The position numbers were made by a program, and so were the translations under genes. A stretch of DNA of 64,000 nt from an uncultured Pelagibacteraceae bacterium (lineage in GTDB: Bacteria > Pseudomonadota > Alphaproteobacteria > Pelagibacterales > Pelagibacteraceae), in assembly GCA_902544985.1 (NCBI GenBank), contig CACCFV010000001.1, forward strand, positions 1-64,000, written 5' to 3'. Shown here one piece after another: positions 43,133 to 53,462 of the stretch; position 1 is the stretch's first letter, and every line of letters begins with the position of its first letter. The notes beneath the pieces were generated by a model. The model ran no database searches, was not told the DNA's origin, and worked only from the letters and a program-made list of their open reading frames with translations.

Positions 43133-43183
43133 TAAATATATGATTGACCAGGTCTGTTTAAGCGGTTATACCCCTGCAAAATT

Positions 43184-43444
43184 ATGGCTAATACAAAATC
43201 AGCAATTAAAAGAATTAGACGTATATCTAAACAGACTGCAGTTAACAAGGCTAGAAAAATTAAATATAAAATTGCATTAAAAAAGATGAACGCTCTGATT
43301 GAAAATAAAAAAAAAACAGAGGCTTTAAAGTTCTTACCTAAGTTGAATTCTGAGTTAATGAAGATTGCTAAAACTGGAATTATTAAAAAACAAAATGCAT
43401 CTAGGAATGTATCAAGAATTACAAAAAAAATAAGCTCCTTATAA
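43184..43444 (+). CDS. rpsT: 30S ribosomal protein S20
   Basis: MANTKSAIKRIRRISKQTAVNKARK. Confidence 0.96.
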   Translation: MANTKSAIKRIRRISKQTAVNKARKIKYKIALKKMNALIENKKKTEALKFLPKLNSELMKIAKTGIIKKQNASRNVSRITKKISSL

Positions 43445-43616
43445 TTTCTATACTTCAAGTTGATTCAACTTAAAGAATACGCTTTATATATGACACGATG
43501 ATCTTAGATTACAATATTTAGAATTAGTAAAAAAATATTATATTTAATTCAATCATAAATTTTATTTTTTTTTTAATACATAAAAAAAATTTGTCAAAGA
43601 AATTTTAAAAAAAATT

Positions 43617-43625
43617 TTTTACACA
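43617..43625 (+). promoter_or_regulatory. Single DnaA-box match upstream of dnaA
   Basis: TTTTACACA fits TTWTNCACA; weak because such 9-mers are expected by chance in AT-rich DNA. Confidence 0.25.
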
Positions 43626-43712
43626 ATCCCAGATTTTATTTATTTTCAGTTTTGCAAAATAATTTGTTGCAATACCCATCATTATTGATGTAACTGGAGT
43701 CTCTCCAAAAAA

Positions 43713-45113
43713 ATGAACAATACGCACACAAATAAAAGTTTTGATAAGATTAATCTTGATTGGAAATTAATTCAGTCTGAATTAAAACTCAAATTGGGAA
43801 TAGAAGTTTATGAGAGTTGGATAAAAAAAATTGATTTACATGAGGAGTTTAATAATTATATCTTATTAACTGTACCTACCAGGTTTATTCGTGATTGGAT
43901 CACATCAAGATACTTAGATCAGATTTTACAAACCATCAAAAAACATAAAAAACAGATTATCAGGATAGAATTTAAGATTTTAGAAAAAAAGGATACAAAA
44001 AGTGAAAAATTTGATGATTTTAATCAAATAAAAAAGACTCAAAAAGTCTCATTTATTAAAGACTCTCATTTCCAGTATAGTCGAATAGATCCTAATAAAA
44101 GATTTGAAAACTTTTTAATTGGCTCAAGTAATAAAATAGCTTTTGAAGCTTCTTTAAAGGTGTCTGAAAATATTTCTCATTATAATCCGCTTTATATATA
44201 TGGAGGCGTAGGTTTAGGTAAAACTCATCTTTTGAATTCCATAGGCTACGAAATGAGTAAAAATAAAAAAGTGATGTTTATTTCAGCTGAACGTTTCATG
44301 TATCAATTTGTAAAATCAATTAAATCTAATGATATGGTAAAATTTAAAGAGTATTTTAGAAATACAGATGTTTTATTAATAGATGACATACAGTTCATGA
44401 ATGGAAAAGAAGCTATGCAGGAAGAGTTTTTTCATACTTTTAATGCACTTTTGGATAAAGAGTCACAAATAATTGTTTCAGCTGATAGACCACCTAATAA
44501 GTTATCTAGAATTCAAGAAAGAATTAAATCAAGATTCTCTGGAGGTCTAGTTGTAGATATTCAAAAACCTGAGTATGATTTAAGAAAAAAGATCATCAAT
44601 CACAAGATAAATGAATTAACTAGTTTATATGCTGACAAAGTATATGTTACAGATGAAATTCAGGATTTTATAAGTAATAAAATTACCACTAATGTGCGGG
44701 AATTAGTTGGAGCAATAAATCGTATAATCTCGTTCTCTAGGATTTATAACAAACTGCCAAGTTTATCCGAGACAAAGATTGTTTTGAAAGATTTATTAAA
44801 TTTAACAGAAAATAACGTAACAATAGATTCAATACAAACAATTGTCTGTAAATTTTTTAAAATTAGTAAAAATGAGATGTTATCCTCAAGAAGATCGAGA
44901 TATTTAGTTAGACCTAGACAGACAGCTATTTACCTAACTAAAATTTTAACAACAAAATCATTACCAGAAATAGGACGAGAATTTTCAAATCGAGACCATA
45001 CGACTATAATTCATTCTGTGAAAACAATAGAAAAATTAAAAGAAAAAAATCCAGACATGAATGATAATATAAGTAAATTAAAAAATATTATTTTATATAA
45101 TAAAGAGGGATGA
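43713..45113 (+). CDS. dnaA: Chromosomal replication initiator DnaA
   Basis: NPLYIYGGVGLGKTHLLNSIG; DVLLIDDIQFM; GREFSNRDHTTIIHSV. Confidence 0.98.
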   Translation: MNNTHTNKSFDKINLDWKLIQSELKLKLGIEVYESWIKKIDLHEEFNNYILLTVPTRFIRDWITSRYLDQILQTIKKHKKQIIRIEFKILEKKDTKSEKFDDFNQIKKTQKVSFIKDSHFQYSRIDPNKRFENFLIGSSNKIAFEASLKVSENISHYNPLYIYGGVGLGKTHLLNSIGYEMSKNKKVMFISAERFMYQFVKSIKSNDMVKFKEYFRNTDVLLIDDIQFMNGKEAMQEEFFHTFNALLDKESQIIVSADRPPNKLSRIQERIKSRFSGGLVVDIQKPEYDLRKKIINHKINELTSLYADKVYVTDEIQDFISNKITTNVRELVGAINRIISFSRIYNKLPSLSETKIVLKDLLNLTENNVTIDSIQTIVCKFFKISKNEMLSSRRSRYLVRPRQTAIYLTKILTTKSLPEIGREFSNRDHTTIIHSVKTIEKLKEKNPDMNDNISKLKNIILYNKEG

Positions 45114-46222
45114 AATTTAACATTAATCAAAAGGAGCTGCAAGAAGCCTTGAGTTATTGCCAAGGTGTTATTGAAAAAAGAAGTACGTTGCAGATACTTT
45201 CAAATGTTTTACTAAATGCAAGTAACTCAAAATTAACAATCACAGCCACCGATCTAGATTTAATTTTCATTCATCAAATTGAAAATGTTGAAATTTTAGA
45301 GGAGGGAAATACAACTACAACCTCATCAATTATGTTTGATATTGTTAGAAAATTTTCTTCAGACAAAAAATTAAATTTATCAATGAATAGCGAAAACAAA
45401 CTTCAACTAGAGTCTGAAAAATCAATATTTAATCTAAATTGTATAAATTCTTCAGAGTTTCCGCTCACAGACTTAAATTTTAATGATAATACTTTTGTAG
45501 TTAATTCAAAACATTTTTTAAAGTTACTTAATAAGTGTAAGTTTTCAATATCGAATGATGAAACACGTCATTACTTGAGTGGTATATATTTTCATCAAAC
45601 TGAAGTTGAGGATAAGATCTATTTGACTGCTGTTGCAACTGATAGTCATAGAATGTCAATTTCTAAAATAAGATTAAATGAAAAAATAAATTTTGATCCA
45701 ATTATTCTTCCAAAAAAAACTATTTTCCAACTTTGCTCTTTACTAGATAATTATAATGGTGATCTTAAAATATCCAACTTAAAATCAAAAATAAAGTTTG
45801 AATTAAATAATAGTATTTTAATTTCTAAATTAATTGATGGTAAATTTCCAAATTATGTACAAGTAATTCCAAAAAATAATCAAAAAAAATTAGAGACAAA
45901 TCTTAAATCATTTTTAGGATCTATTGATAGGGTAGCGTCAGTATCACTAGATAAAAAAGATGGAGTTAAGTTTAAGCTATCTAAGGGTACATTAAATCTT
46001 TCTGTTAATAATACTACCAGTGGTGATGGTAATGAAACTTTAGGTGTTCAATTTGACCACGATTTAGAAATTAGTTTTAATTCGAGATATTTAATAGATG
46101 TTGCTTCACAGCTTGATGGTGAAAAAATTGAATTATTTTTAAATGATACAGGATCGCCAGCTTTAATAAAAGATCCAAGTGATTTTGATAGTATCTATGT
46201 AGTAATGCCCATGAAAGGCTAA
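45110..46222 (+). CDS. dnaN: DNA polymerase III beta subunit
   Basis: Sliding-clamp sequence; ends DFDSIYVVMPMKG; directly after dnaA. Confidence 0.97.
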   Translation: MKFNINQKELQEALSYCQGVIEKRSTLQILSNVLLNASNSKLTITATDLDLIFIHQIENVEILEEGNTTTTSSIMFDIVRKFSSDKKLNLSMNSENKLQLESEKSIFNLNCINSSEFPLTDLNFNDNTFVVNSKHFLKLLNKCKFSISNDETRHYLSGIYFHQTEVEDKIYLTAVATDSHRMSISKIRLNEKINFDPIILPKKTIFQLCSLLDNYNGDLKISNLKSKIKFELNNSILISKLIDGKFPNYVQVIPKNNQKKLETNLKSFLGSIDRVASVSLDKKDGVKFKLSKGTLNLSVNNTTSGDGNETLGVQFDHDLEISFNSRYLIDVASQLDGEKIELFLNDTGSPALIKDPSDFDSIYVVMPMKG

Positions 46223-46920
46223 TTTATAAGATTTAATTCTGAGTAAATTTTATCTTCTAAAGTTTTAAGAAATGTCTCTTTTTCTAAATCATTATTTATT
46301 CGTTGCATTATAGATACAGTGATAGTTCTATTACTAATTTTTCTCCCTGATTTGGGCCAGACATATCCAGAATTAATCGCAATTGGTTGACAAGCAATTT
46401 TAAGTTTTTCATAAATTCTAGATACTCCTTTTTTAAAAGGCGGTCTTTCATTAGGTAAAACTCTAGTTCCTTGGGGAAAAATTATCAAAGGTCTATCTGA
46501 ATTATTAACTACACCTGAAACTTCATCATAAAAACTGAGATTATCTTTTGTAATTTGACCTCTTTTAATTGATACGGATCCAATTTTTTTCAGATACCAT
46601 CCAAATATAGGTATGAATAATAATTCCTTCTTTAGAATAAATACTGGTGATTTAAATAAAGTTTGCAGAAAGAATGTTTCAAACATTGATTGATGTGATG
46701 CTGCTATAAAAAATTTTTCATCTCTAATAATATTTTCAGCGCCCTTAATTATTATTTTTGTTGAAAGAAAAAATTTTAAGCAAAAACTCGTCCAGTGACC
46801 CATTAACTTACCACCAAATAACACTACTTGTTTAGGTAAGAAAAATGAGGGCAAAAAAATTATTGAGATAGTAATAATTCCAGTAAAAAAAAATAATGAA
46901 AATATAAAGTTTCTTAACAT
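46219..46920 (-). CDS. 1-acyl-sn-glycerol-3-phosphate acyltransferase family
   Basis: AASHQSMFETFFLQTL (H-X4-D/E-type motif) and IIFPQGTRV. Confidence 0.85.
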   Translation of the reverse strand: MLRNFIFSLFFFTGIITISIIFLPSFFLPKQVVLFGGKLMGHWTSFCLKFFLSTKIIIKGAENIIRDEKFFIAASHQSMFETFFLQTLFKSPVFILKKELLFIPIFGWYLKKIGSVSIKRGQITKDNLSFYDEVSGVVNNSDRPLIIFPQGTRVLPNERPPFKKGVSRIYEKLKIACQPIAINSGYVWPKSGRKISNRTITVSIMQRINNDLEKETFLKTLEDKIYSELNLIN

Positions 46921-46931
46921 TGTGTTAAAAG

Positions 46932-48146
46932 CTAGATTATTTCCGTGTGCTTTTGTCTTTTTCTAATTACATTAATCTTTGAACCTTTAATTAATAATTC
47001 TATTGGTTTAGGTCTTAAATTATAATTTGAGCTTAAAGACATACCGTAGGCGCCAACATCGCATATAGCTATTAAATCTTTTTCCTTTAATTTTTGAAAT
47101 TTTTCTAAAGTTATAAATTTATCAGTACTTTCACAAATTGGACCAACGAATTCATAAGGTTTATTTGATATTTTATTAGATTTTATCACTGGCAAAGTCC
47201 TATGAAATGCCCCATATAATGCGGGTCTCATAAGATCATTCATAGCAGCATCTAAAATTATAAATTTTTTCCTACCACTGTCTTTAATGTAAATGACTTT
47301 ACTAATTAACATACCAGTATTGCCTATTATAGATCTACCAGGTTCAAAAATAATTTTTACTTTATGTTTTTTGAGAAAATTATTAATTGCAGTGTTATAC
47401 TGTTTATAATTAAGCGTTTTGTTTTTATCAGAATAATTAATTCCCATACCTCCACCTAAATCAATAAATTCAAATTGATGATTAGTCTTGTCCAATATAT
47501 GGCTTACAGCTTTAAGCATTTTTCCATAGGGTTTATGATCTAATATTTGGCTGCCTATGTGAACACTCAAACATTTTAAGTCTATATTTTTTGAATTTTT
47601 ACAAAAATTAACAATTTTATGAAATGTATTTTTATTTACTCCAAATTTATTCTCTTTTTTTCCTGTAGAAATTTGATTTAGTGTTTTTGCGTCTGTATTA
47701 GGGTTAAGTCTAACCCCAACTCTAACTTTTTTGTTTCTTAATTTTGCAAGTCTATTTATTTCCATTATTTCACTCAATGACTCAGCATTAATCAGCAGTA
47801 TTTGCTTATTTATTGCAAAATTCAACTCACTAGAAGTTTTTCCAACTCCAGAAAATACTATTTTATTTGGTTTAATTCCTGCTTTTAGGGCCATCATAAG
47901 TTCACCTAAAGAAACTACATCAGCTCCTAAACCAAATTTTTTAATTTCTCTAATTAAATTAACGTTGGTATTAGATTTTACTGCAAAACAAATTAATGGT
48001 GAAAAAGATTTAAAATTTTTTTTAAATTTATTTATATTTTCTTTTAATTTTGAATATGAATAACAATAAAAAGGTGTTCCAAATTTTTTAGCTATTCTCT
48101 GGAAATTGACTTTTTCCACTGTTAGTCTTTTATTAATATATTTCAT
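46932..48146 (-). CDS. lysA: Diaminopimelate decarboxylase
   Basis: TPFYCYSYSKL; FAVKSNTNVNLI; CESTDKF. Confidence 0.96.
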   Translation of the reverse strand: MKYINKRLTVEKVNFQRIAKKFGTPFYCYSYSKLKENINKFKKNFKSFSPLICFAVKSNTNVNLIREIKKFGLGADVVSLGELMMALKAGIKPNKIVFSGVGKTSSELNFAINKQILLINAESLSEIMEINRLAKLRNKKVRVGVRLNPNTDAKTLNQISTGKKENKFGVNKNTFHKIVNFCKNSKNIDLKCLSVHIGSQILDHKPYGKMLKAVSHILDKTNHQFEFIDLGGGMGINYSDKNKTLNYKQYNTAINNFLKKHKVKIIFEPGRSIIGNTGMLISKVIYIKDSGRKKFIILDAAMNDLMRPALYGAFHRTLPVIKSNKISNKPYEFVGPICESTDKFITLEKFQKLKEKDLIAICDVGAYGMSLSSNYNLRPKPIELLIKGSKINVIRKRQKHTEII

Positions 48147-48277
48147 GAAATTTTGTTAATTATAATTATTGGTATTTTAATTTCTTTATTTAAAACTTTA
48201 TATTCAGGATCACCTTTCTTTCCACAAGAAATTAAAATACAACAAGCTAAAATAACAAATGTAATTTTTTTAATCAT
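48143..48277 (-). CDS. lptM: LptM/YifL-type small lipoprotein
   Basis: MIKKITFVILACCILISCGKKGDPEYKVLNKEIKIPIIIINKIS*; signal plus lipobox then CGKKGDP; overlaps argH stop and lysA start; below ORF-track cutoff. Confidence 0.85.
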   Translation of the reverse strand: MIKKITFVILACCILISCGKKGDPEYKVLNKEIKIPIIIINKIS

Positions 48278-49662
48278 CTTAATTTTCTATATTTTCTTAT
48301 CATCTTTTTGATATTATCAAAAGATGTTCCACCATAAGATTTTTTGGAATTAACAGAATTCTTTAAATCAAACACTTTTAGTACATCCTTTGTTAATGTT
48401 GGTTCTACCTTTTTTAAGTCTTCCAAGGATAATTCATTGAGTTTTATTTTTTTCTTTTCAGCTAAATTCACTAGCAAAGCAGTTTTTTGGTAAGCTTTTC
48501 TAAAAGACATTGAATTATTTTTAACTAGATAATCCGCTAAATCTGTTGCAGTAATGTAACCTGAGTATGCTAATTCAAGCATTCTTCTTTTATTAGGACT
48601 TACATTCTTAAGAATTTCATTAAATATTTTTAAACTTTGAAAAAGAACATCATATGATTTAAAAATAATTTCTTTATCATCTTGAAGATCTTTGAAGTAT
48701 GAAAGAGGCAATCCCTTTAATATAGTAAACATTGAAAATAAATTACCAAAAATAATTCCAGATTTACCTCTTAAGTATTCTAAAAGATCAGGATTTTTTT
48801 TTTGCGGCATTATTGATGAACCAGTTACTATTTTATCTGAGAGGTTAATCAGATTAAAACCATCAGAATTCCAGATAATTAATTCCTCAGAAATTCTTGA
48901 TAAATGCAATGAACAAACAGAAACACTGTAAAGAAAATCTAAAACGAAATCTCTATCCGCTACAGTATCGATTGAATTATTTGTAGGCTTTTCAAAACCA
49001 AGTTTTTTTGTCGTATAGTTCCTGTCAATGTTAAAAGAAGTTCCAGTTAATGCAGCAACACCTAATGGGTTTTCGTTTAAACTGTCTAAATTATTCTTAA
49101 ATCTGTCTTTGTCTCTTTTAAACATTTCTACGTATGCCATAAGATAGTGTGCAAAAGAAACTGCTTGTGCATTTTTCAAATGAGTAAAACCTGGCATAAT
49201 GGTATCTACATTTTTTTCAGCTAAAATAATTGAACTTTTAATTACGTTATTTAACATCTCATTAATTTTTTGATTTGCAGATTTAATCCAGATCTTAAAG
49301 TCAGTTATTACTTGGTCGTTTCTAGATCTTGCTGTGTGAACATATCCCGCTTCTTCACCAATTATTTGAAACAGTCGTTTTTCAATATTAATATGAATAT
49401 CCTCGTATTTTTTGTTAAATTCAAATTTTTTATTAGATATTTCTTTTTCAATTTTATTTAGTCCATAAATAATTTTATTTTTTGTTCTAAAAGAAATTAT
49501 TTTTTGTTTAAATAACATTTCTACATGAGCAATAGAACCATTTATATCTTCTTTATACAGTCTTTTATCTACATCAATAGAGCTACCTATTTTTTGTGAG
49601 AGATTAGAATTATTTTTAATTCTTGTATTCCATATTGTCTGGTTGTTTTTATTTTTTACCAT
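48274..49662 (-). CDS. argH: Argininosuccinate lyase
   Basis: HTARSRNDQV; GSSIMPQKKNPD. Confidence 0.97.
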   Translation of the reverse strand: MVKNKNNQTIWNTRIKNNSNLSQKIGSSIDVDKRLYKEDINGSIAHVEMLFKQKIISFRTKNKIIYGLNKIEKEISNKKFEFNKKYEDIHINIEKRLFQIIGEEAGYVHTARSRNDQVITDFKIWIKSANQKINEMLNNVIKSSIILAEKNVDTIMPGFTHLKNAQAVSFAHYLMAYVEMFKRDKDRFKNNLDSLNENPLGVAALTGTSFNIDRNYTTKKLGFEKPTNNSIDTVADRDFVLDFLYSVSVCSLHLSRISEELIIWNSDGFNLINLSDKIVTGSSIMPQKKNPDLLEYLRGKSGIIFGNLFSMFTILKGLPLSYFKDLQDDKEIIFKSYDVLFQSLKIFNEILKNVSPNKRRMLELAYSGYITATDLADYLVKNNSMSFRKAYQKTALLVNLAEKKKIKLNELSLEDLKKVEPTLTKDVLKVFDLKNSVNSKKSYGGTSFDNIKKMIRKYRKLR

Positions 49663-49686
49663 GATAATTAATTATACCTATTTAAT

Positions 49687-50196
49687 ATGAGATTATTAAT
49701 AATATTTTTTTTAATGCTATCAAATTCCTTTGCTAGTGACACTTCCGATATAAAAAATTTAGTCATTAACAAAGAGTTAAAAAATTACAGCGATATAACG
49801 TTTTTAAACATTAAAAATAAAGAATTAAACTTAAATGAATATAAAGGAAATCTAGTTTTATTGAATTTTTGGGCAACTTGGTGTGCTCCATGTAAAGATG
49901 AAATGCCATCTTTAGATTTGTTAGCTGAAAATCCAAATTTAGATAATCTAAGGATATTTCCTATAAATATTGGTAAAGATACTAGTCAAAAATCTTTAAC
50001 TTTCTTTGAAGATTTGAAGATAAAAAATTTAGAAATATATTTTGACTCACCCAATACATTAGCAAAGAAATTTAAATTAAGAGGTCTTCCTACAACTATA
50101 TTTTTTAACAAAGATGGACTTGAGTTTGCGAGAATAATAGGATCAATCGACTTTGCTGATGAAAAATTTATTGCGTGGTTAAGTAATTTTAATTAA
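49687..50196 (+). CDS. TlpA-like thiol:disulfide oxidoreductase
   Basis: LLNFWATWCAPCKDEMPSL; LRGLPTTIFF. Confidence 0.92.
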   Translation: MRLLIIFFLMLSNSFASDTSDIKNLVINKELKNYSDITFLNIKNKELNLNEYKGNLVLLNFWATWCAPCKDEMPSLDLLAENPNLDNLRIFPINIGKDTSQKSLTFFEDLKIKNLEIYFDSPNTLAKKFKLRGLPTTIFFNKDGLEFARIIGSIDFADEKFIAWLSNFN

Positions 50197-50396
50197 TTTT
50201 TAAAAAAATATGCAAAAGCAACTAATGCTATAATTGCTATAAATTGTAGCAAGACTCTTAACTGCATTAATTTATTAGAGTATTTTTTACTCGTTTCTCC
50301 ACCTTTAAATAAAGTTCCAATACCAAGAATTAGAACTAAACCAACAGCCACTAGTAAGATTATAGATAAAATTTTTACTAATATTCCAGAAATCAT
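50193..50396 (-). CDS. Small twin-transmembrane (HIG1-like) protein; start at MISGILVK preferred
   Basis: Two TM helices with conserved GGETSKKYSNKLMQLRVLLQ between them. Confidence 0.72.
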   Translation of the reverse strand: MISGILVKILSIILLVAVGLVLILGIGTLFKGGETSKKYSNKLMQLRVLLQFIAIIALVAFAYFFKN

Positions 50397-50445
50397 AAAA
50401 TTATAGTAGGCTGTTTTATAGATAAAAAAACATAAATCAATTACT

Positions 50446-51108
50446 ATGACATTTTGCCTTGATACAACCATTATAAAACCTGAAAAAGATGTGAAAATTG
50501 AAAACGCAGTCATTTTACTACATGGGTACGGAGGTGATGGTAAAGATATAAGTATGCTTTCATTAAATTGGAAAAGACACCTTACAAATACAATTTTTCT
50601 CTGCCCGAATGGTCATGAACCTTGTTCAATAAATCCATCTGGGTATCAATGGTTTGATCTTACAAAAGATGATCCAAAATACATTTTAAATGAGACAATC
50701 AAGGCTGAAAAAAAACTCAATCGATTCATAGATGAAGTAAAAATTAGATATAATCTTGAAAACGATAAAATTTGTTTATCTGGTTTTAGTCAAGGATGTA
50801 TGATGTCAATTAATTTAGGGCTTACATCTAAAAATAAATTTAGTTGTGTTGTAGGTTTTTCTGGCAAGATTATTAATCAAGAGGATCTCAAGCAAAGAAA
50901 GAGAACATCAACAAATATTCTTTTAATTCATGGTGACTCCGATCAAGTTGTCTCACCCAATTATATGTTAGAGGCAAAAGATTTCTTTATCAGATCTAAT
51001 ATCGAAATAGAGACCCATTTAATTAAGAATTGTGACCATCATATTCCAATCGAAGCTTCAAGCATAGCATTAAATTATATTTTAAAAAAAAATAAAATGA
51101 GCTCTTAA
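50446..51108 (+). CDS. Phospholipase/carboxylesterase (alpha/beta hydrolase)
   Basis: VILLHGYGGDGKDI; LSGFSQGCMMSI; LIHGDSDQVVS. Confidence 0.88.
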   Translation: MTFCLDTTIIKPEKDVKIENAVILLHGYGGDGKDISMLSLNWKRHLTNTIFLCPNGHEPCSINPSGYQWFDLTKDDPKYILNETIKAEKKLNRFIDEVKIRYNLENDKICLSGFSQGCMMSINLGLTSKNKFSCVVGFSGKIINQEDLKQRKRTSTNILLIHGDSDQVVSPNYMLEAKDFFIRSNIEIETHLIKNCDHHIPIEASSIALNYILKKNKMSS

Positions 51109-51145
51109 TATTGAAATCATTTTTTATTTAAGTTAAAATTAATTT

Positions 51146-51715
51146 ATGAACAACTTTATTGAACAAGATGTATCATTAGAAAAATGTCCCGCATTAGTTT
51201 TAAATGCTGATTATAGACCTTTAAGCTATTACCCTTTATCTCTATGGTCTTGGCAAGATACAGTAAAATCAGTTTTTTTAGATAGAGTTATCATAGTAAG
51301 TAGTTATGATAGAATTGTAAGAAGTCCATCATTTAAAATGCAGCTTCCAAGCGTTATTGCTCTTAAAGATTATATAGTCCCGCAATCTCAACCAAGTTTT
51401 ACTAGATTTAATGTTTTTTTAAGGGATAAATTTTCTTGTCAATATTGTGGAAGTGGAGAGGAATTAACTTTTGATCATTTGTTACCAAGATCAAAAGGTG
51501 GAGAAACACACTGGGATAATGTTGTAACAGCATGTTCAGCATGTAATGTTAAAAAAGGTGGAAAATTATTAAAATCTTCAGGAATGAAACTCAATCAATA
51601 TCCTTATCAACCATCAACTGAAGATTTACATAGAAATGGAAAGAATTTCCCGCCTAATTATCTACATAAAAGTTGGATGGACTATTTATATTGGGATGTT
51701 GAGCTAGAAGCTTAA
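51146..51715 (+). CDS. HNH endonuclease family protein
   Basis: CQYCGSGEELTFDHLLPRSKGGETHWDNVVTACSACNVKKG. Confidence 0.92.
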   Translation: MNNFIEQDVSLEKCPALVLNADYRPLSYYPLSLWSWQDTVKSVFLDRVIIVSSYDRIVRSPSFKMQLPSVIALKDYIVPQSQPSFTRFNVFLRDKFSCQYCGSGEELTFDHLLPRSKGGETHWDNVVTACSACNVKKGGKLLKSSGMKLNQYPYQPSTEDLHRNGKNFPPNYLHKSWMDYLYWDVELEA

Positions 51716-51717
51716 AA

Positions 51718-52248
51718 TCAAATTTTCTCAGAAATATTTATTGCTAATTTAGATCCAGTTTTGATAATTCTATCCATTATAGCGTAAAAGCCTTTTTTTG
51801 TTGCACCCTCCTCATAAGCAATATCCTTATGATCTAATTCATCTTGTCTAAATTTTGTTATTTTCTTTTTTAATTCTTCCTCTTCAGGACCAAGCTGATT
51901 AATTTGATCTAAATAATGTTTATCAATAACTTCTTCAACAGATGCCGTACATAGCATTGCAGCTTTTTTGCCTAATAATGTAGAGCCAAAACCCAATCCA
52001 ACGCCTAATAAATCCCATAAGGGTAAAAATTTTGTTGGTTCTATATTTCTTTTTTTTATTTCTTTTTCAAAAAATTGACAATGTTCTATTTCGTGTTCTT
52101 TCATATCTTCAATTGTTTTTTTTAAACTTTCATTTTTTACAATAGTGTTTAAAGCTAACAATTGACCTTCATAGATCTTAACAGCACCTCTTTCACCAGC
52201 ATGATCAACTCTAATAAACTCCTGTACTCTTTTATCTGTTTTTTTCAT
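51718..52248 (-). CDS. coq7: Demethoxyubiquinone hydroxylase
   Basis: RVDHAGERGAVKIYEGQL; EMKEHE-type di-iron motifs; FRQDELDHKDIA. Confidence 0.92.
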   Translation of the reverse strand: MKKTDKRVQEFIRVDHAGERGAVKIYEGQLLALNTIVKNESLKKTIEDMKEHEIEHCQFFEKEIKKRNIEPTKFLPLWDLLGVGLGFGSTLLGKKAAMLCTASVEEVIDKHYLDQINQLGPEEEELKKKITKFRQDELDHKDIAYEEGATKKGFYAIMDRIIKTGSKLAINISEKI

Positions 52249-52717
52249 ATTCTTTAAAAATTTCTAAAAGTGTTATAATAATTAATAAACTAACTACAAT
52301 ATTAATACTTGTAAGTGATAATCCAAAAATCCTAAATGTCACATCTTTACAGCTTATTATTTTTTCACTTAATTGTTTAAGCAAATCTTCTTTGGTGATA
52401 ATTTCTGTCAAATTCTTTACTCCACAAACAGATGATTCCTGAAAAAAACCTTGTTCTATTCCAAAATGATAAAATGAAATCGCAAAAGAGAAGATAAATG
52501 TAAGAATTAATAATACAACTAAGAATTTCTGATTTTTTTTGATTAAAAAAATTCCCATTATTATCATGATACTTAATACGTAAGGAATTCTCTCAATTAA
52601 ACATAAATTACAAGGCTGATGTCCAAGAATATATTCTATAAAAAAAGCAGAAATTAAAGCAATAAAGCTAAATAGAAAAATTATTTTTAAATAAAATTCA
52701 GATGTTAATTTAAACAT
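52232..52717 (-). CDS. dsbB: Disulfide bond formation protein B
   Basis: HQPCNLCLIERIPY; four TM helices. Confidence 0.88.
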   Translation of the reverse strand: MFKLTSEFYLKIIFLFSFIALISAFFIEYILGHQPCNLCLIERIPYVLSIMIIMGIFLIKKNQKFLVVLLILTFIFSFAISFYHFGIEQGFFQESSVCGVKNLTEIITKEDLLKQLSEKIISCKDVTFRIFGLSLTSINIVVSLLIIITLLEIFKEYEKNR

Positions 52718-53315
52718 TAGATTTAAAAATTAGATAAATTATTGTTCCAATAATAACAATTAAAATTCCAATTATCGTAAACCATTTTGACCCATGTTTA
52801 TCCATAAATTCACTGAACAAATCTCCAAACTTATAAGAAAAATATGACACTAAAAAAAATCTTAATCCTCTAGAAATTAAACTTATTAAAACAAAAATTA
52901 AAAAATTAAATCCTATGAGACCACTTGCAATCGTAAAAACTTTATAGGGAAGAGGGGTAAAACCTGCTAAAAAAAGAATCCCTAGCCAGGCATAAAAACC
53001 ATCATTTTTTATCAAGCTTTCTTTTAAATTATATAGTTTATCTTCATAACCATAAAAATTCATAATGTATTCTCCAAATTCGACAAAGAACGCTCCAATT
53101 ACATAACCAAAAATACCACCTAAAACTGAAAATATTGTTGCTATAAGAAAAATTTTTTTAAAATCAGTTTTCTTGGATATTACCATCGGAATAACCATAA
53201 CGTCAGGAGGAATAGGAAAAAATGAACTTTCAACAAATGACACAATTGCTAAGTAATATTTAGAACTTTTGTGACCCGCTAAATCTAAACATTTTTTGTA
53301 AAGATTTTTAAACAT
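52710..53315 (-). CDS. DedA/YqaA family membrane protein
   Basis: FVESSFFPIPPDVMVIPMV; AGFTPLPYKVFTIASG. Confidence 0.88.
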   Translation of the reverse strand: MFKNLYKKCLDLAGHKSSKYYLAIVSFVESSFFPIPPDVMVIPMVISKKTDFKKIFLIATIFSVLGGIFGYVIGAFFVEFGEYIMNFYGYEDKLYNLKESLIKNDGFYAWLGILFLAGFTPLPYKVFTIASGLIGFNFLIFVLISLISRGLRFFLVSYFSYKFGDLFSEFMDKHGSKWFTIIGILIVIIGTIIYLIFKSNV

Positions 53316-53373
53316 TTTTTGGTTTTAATATAATTTTAGTTCTTATACTATTTAATAAATTATTTAACAATCA

Positions 53374-53458
53374 GGGCGAATGGCGGAACTGGTAGACGCG
53401 CACGACTCAAAATCGTGTTTCGCAAGAAGTGAGAGTTCGATTCTCTCTTCGCCCACCA
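53374..53458 (+). tRNA. tRNA-Leu (anticodon CAA), CCA encoded
   Basis: Acceptor GGGCGAA/TTCGCCC, anticodon stem-loop cacga-CTCAAAA-tcgtg, long variable arm, GTTCGATTC T-loop, ACCA. Confidence 0.95.
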
Positions 53459-53462
53459 AATT

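Noticed and set aside
43123-43458. 111-aa minus-strand ORF opposite rpsT
   Set aside because: Antisense of S20; hydrophobic look results from complement of Lys-rich codons.
43445-43712. Definite oriC call
   Set aside because: Only one DnaA-box match in the gap; several such 9-mers are expected by chance in 64 kb of this composition. Kept only as a weak hypothesis.
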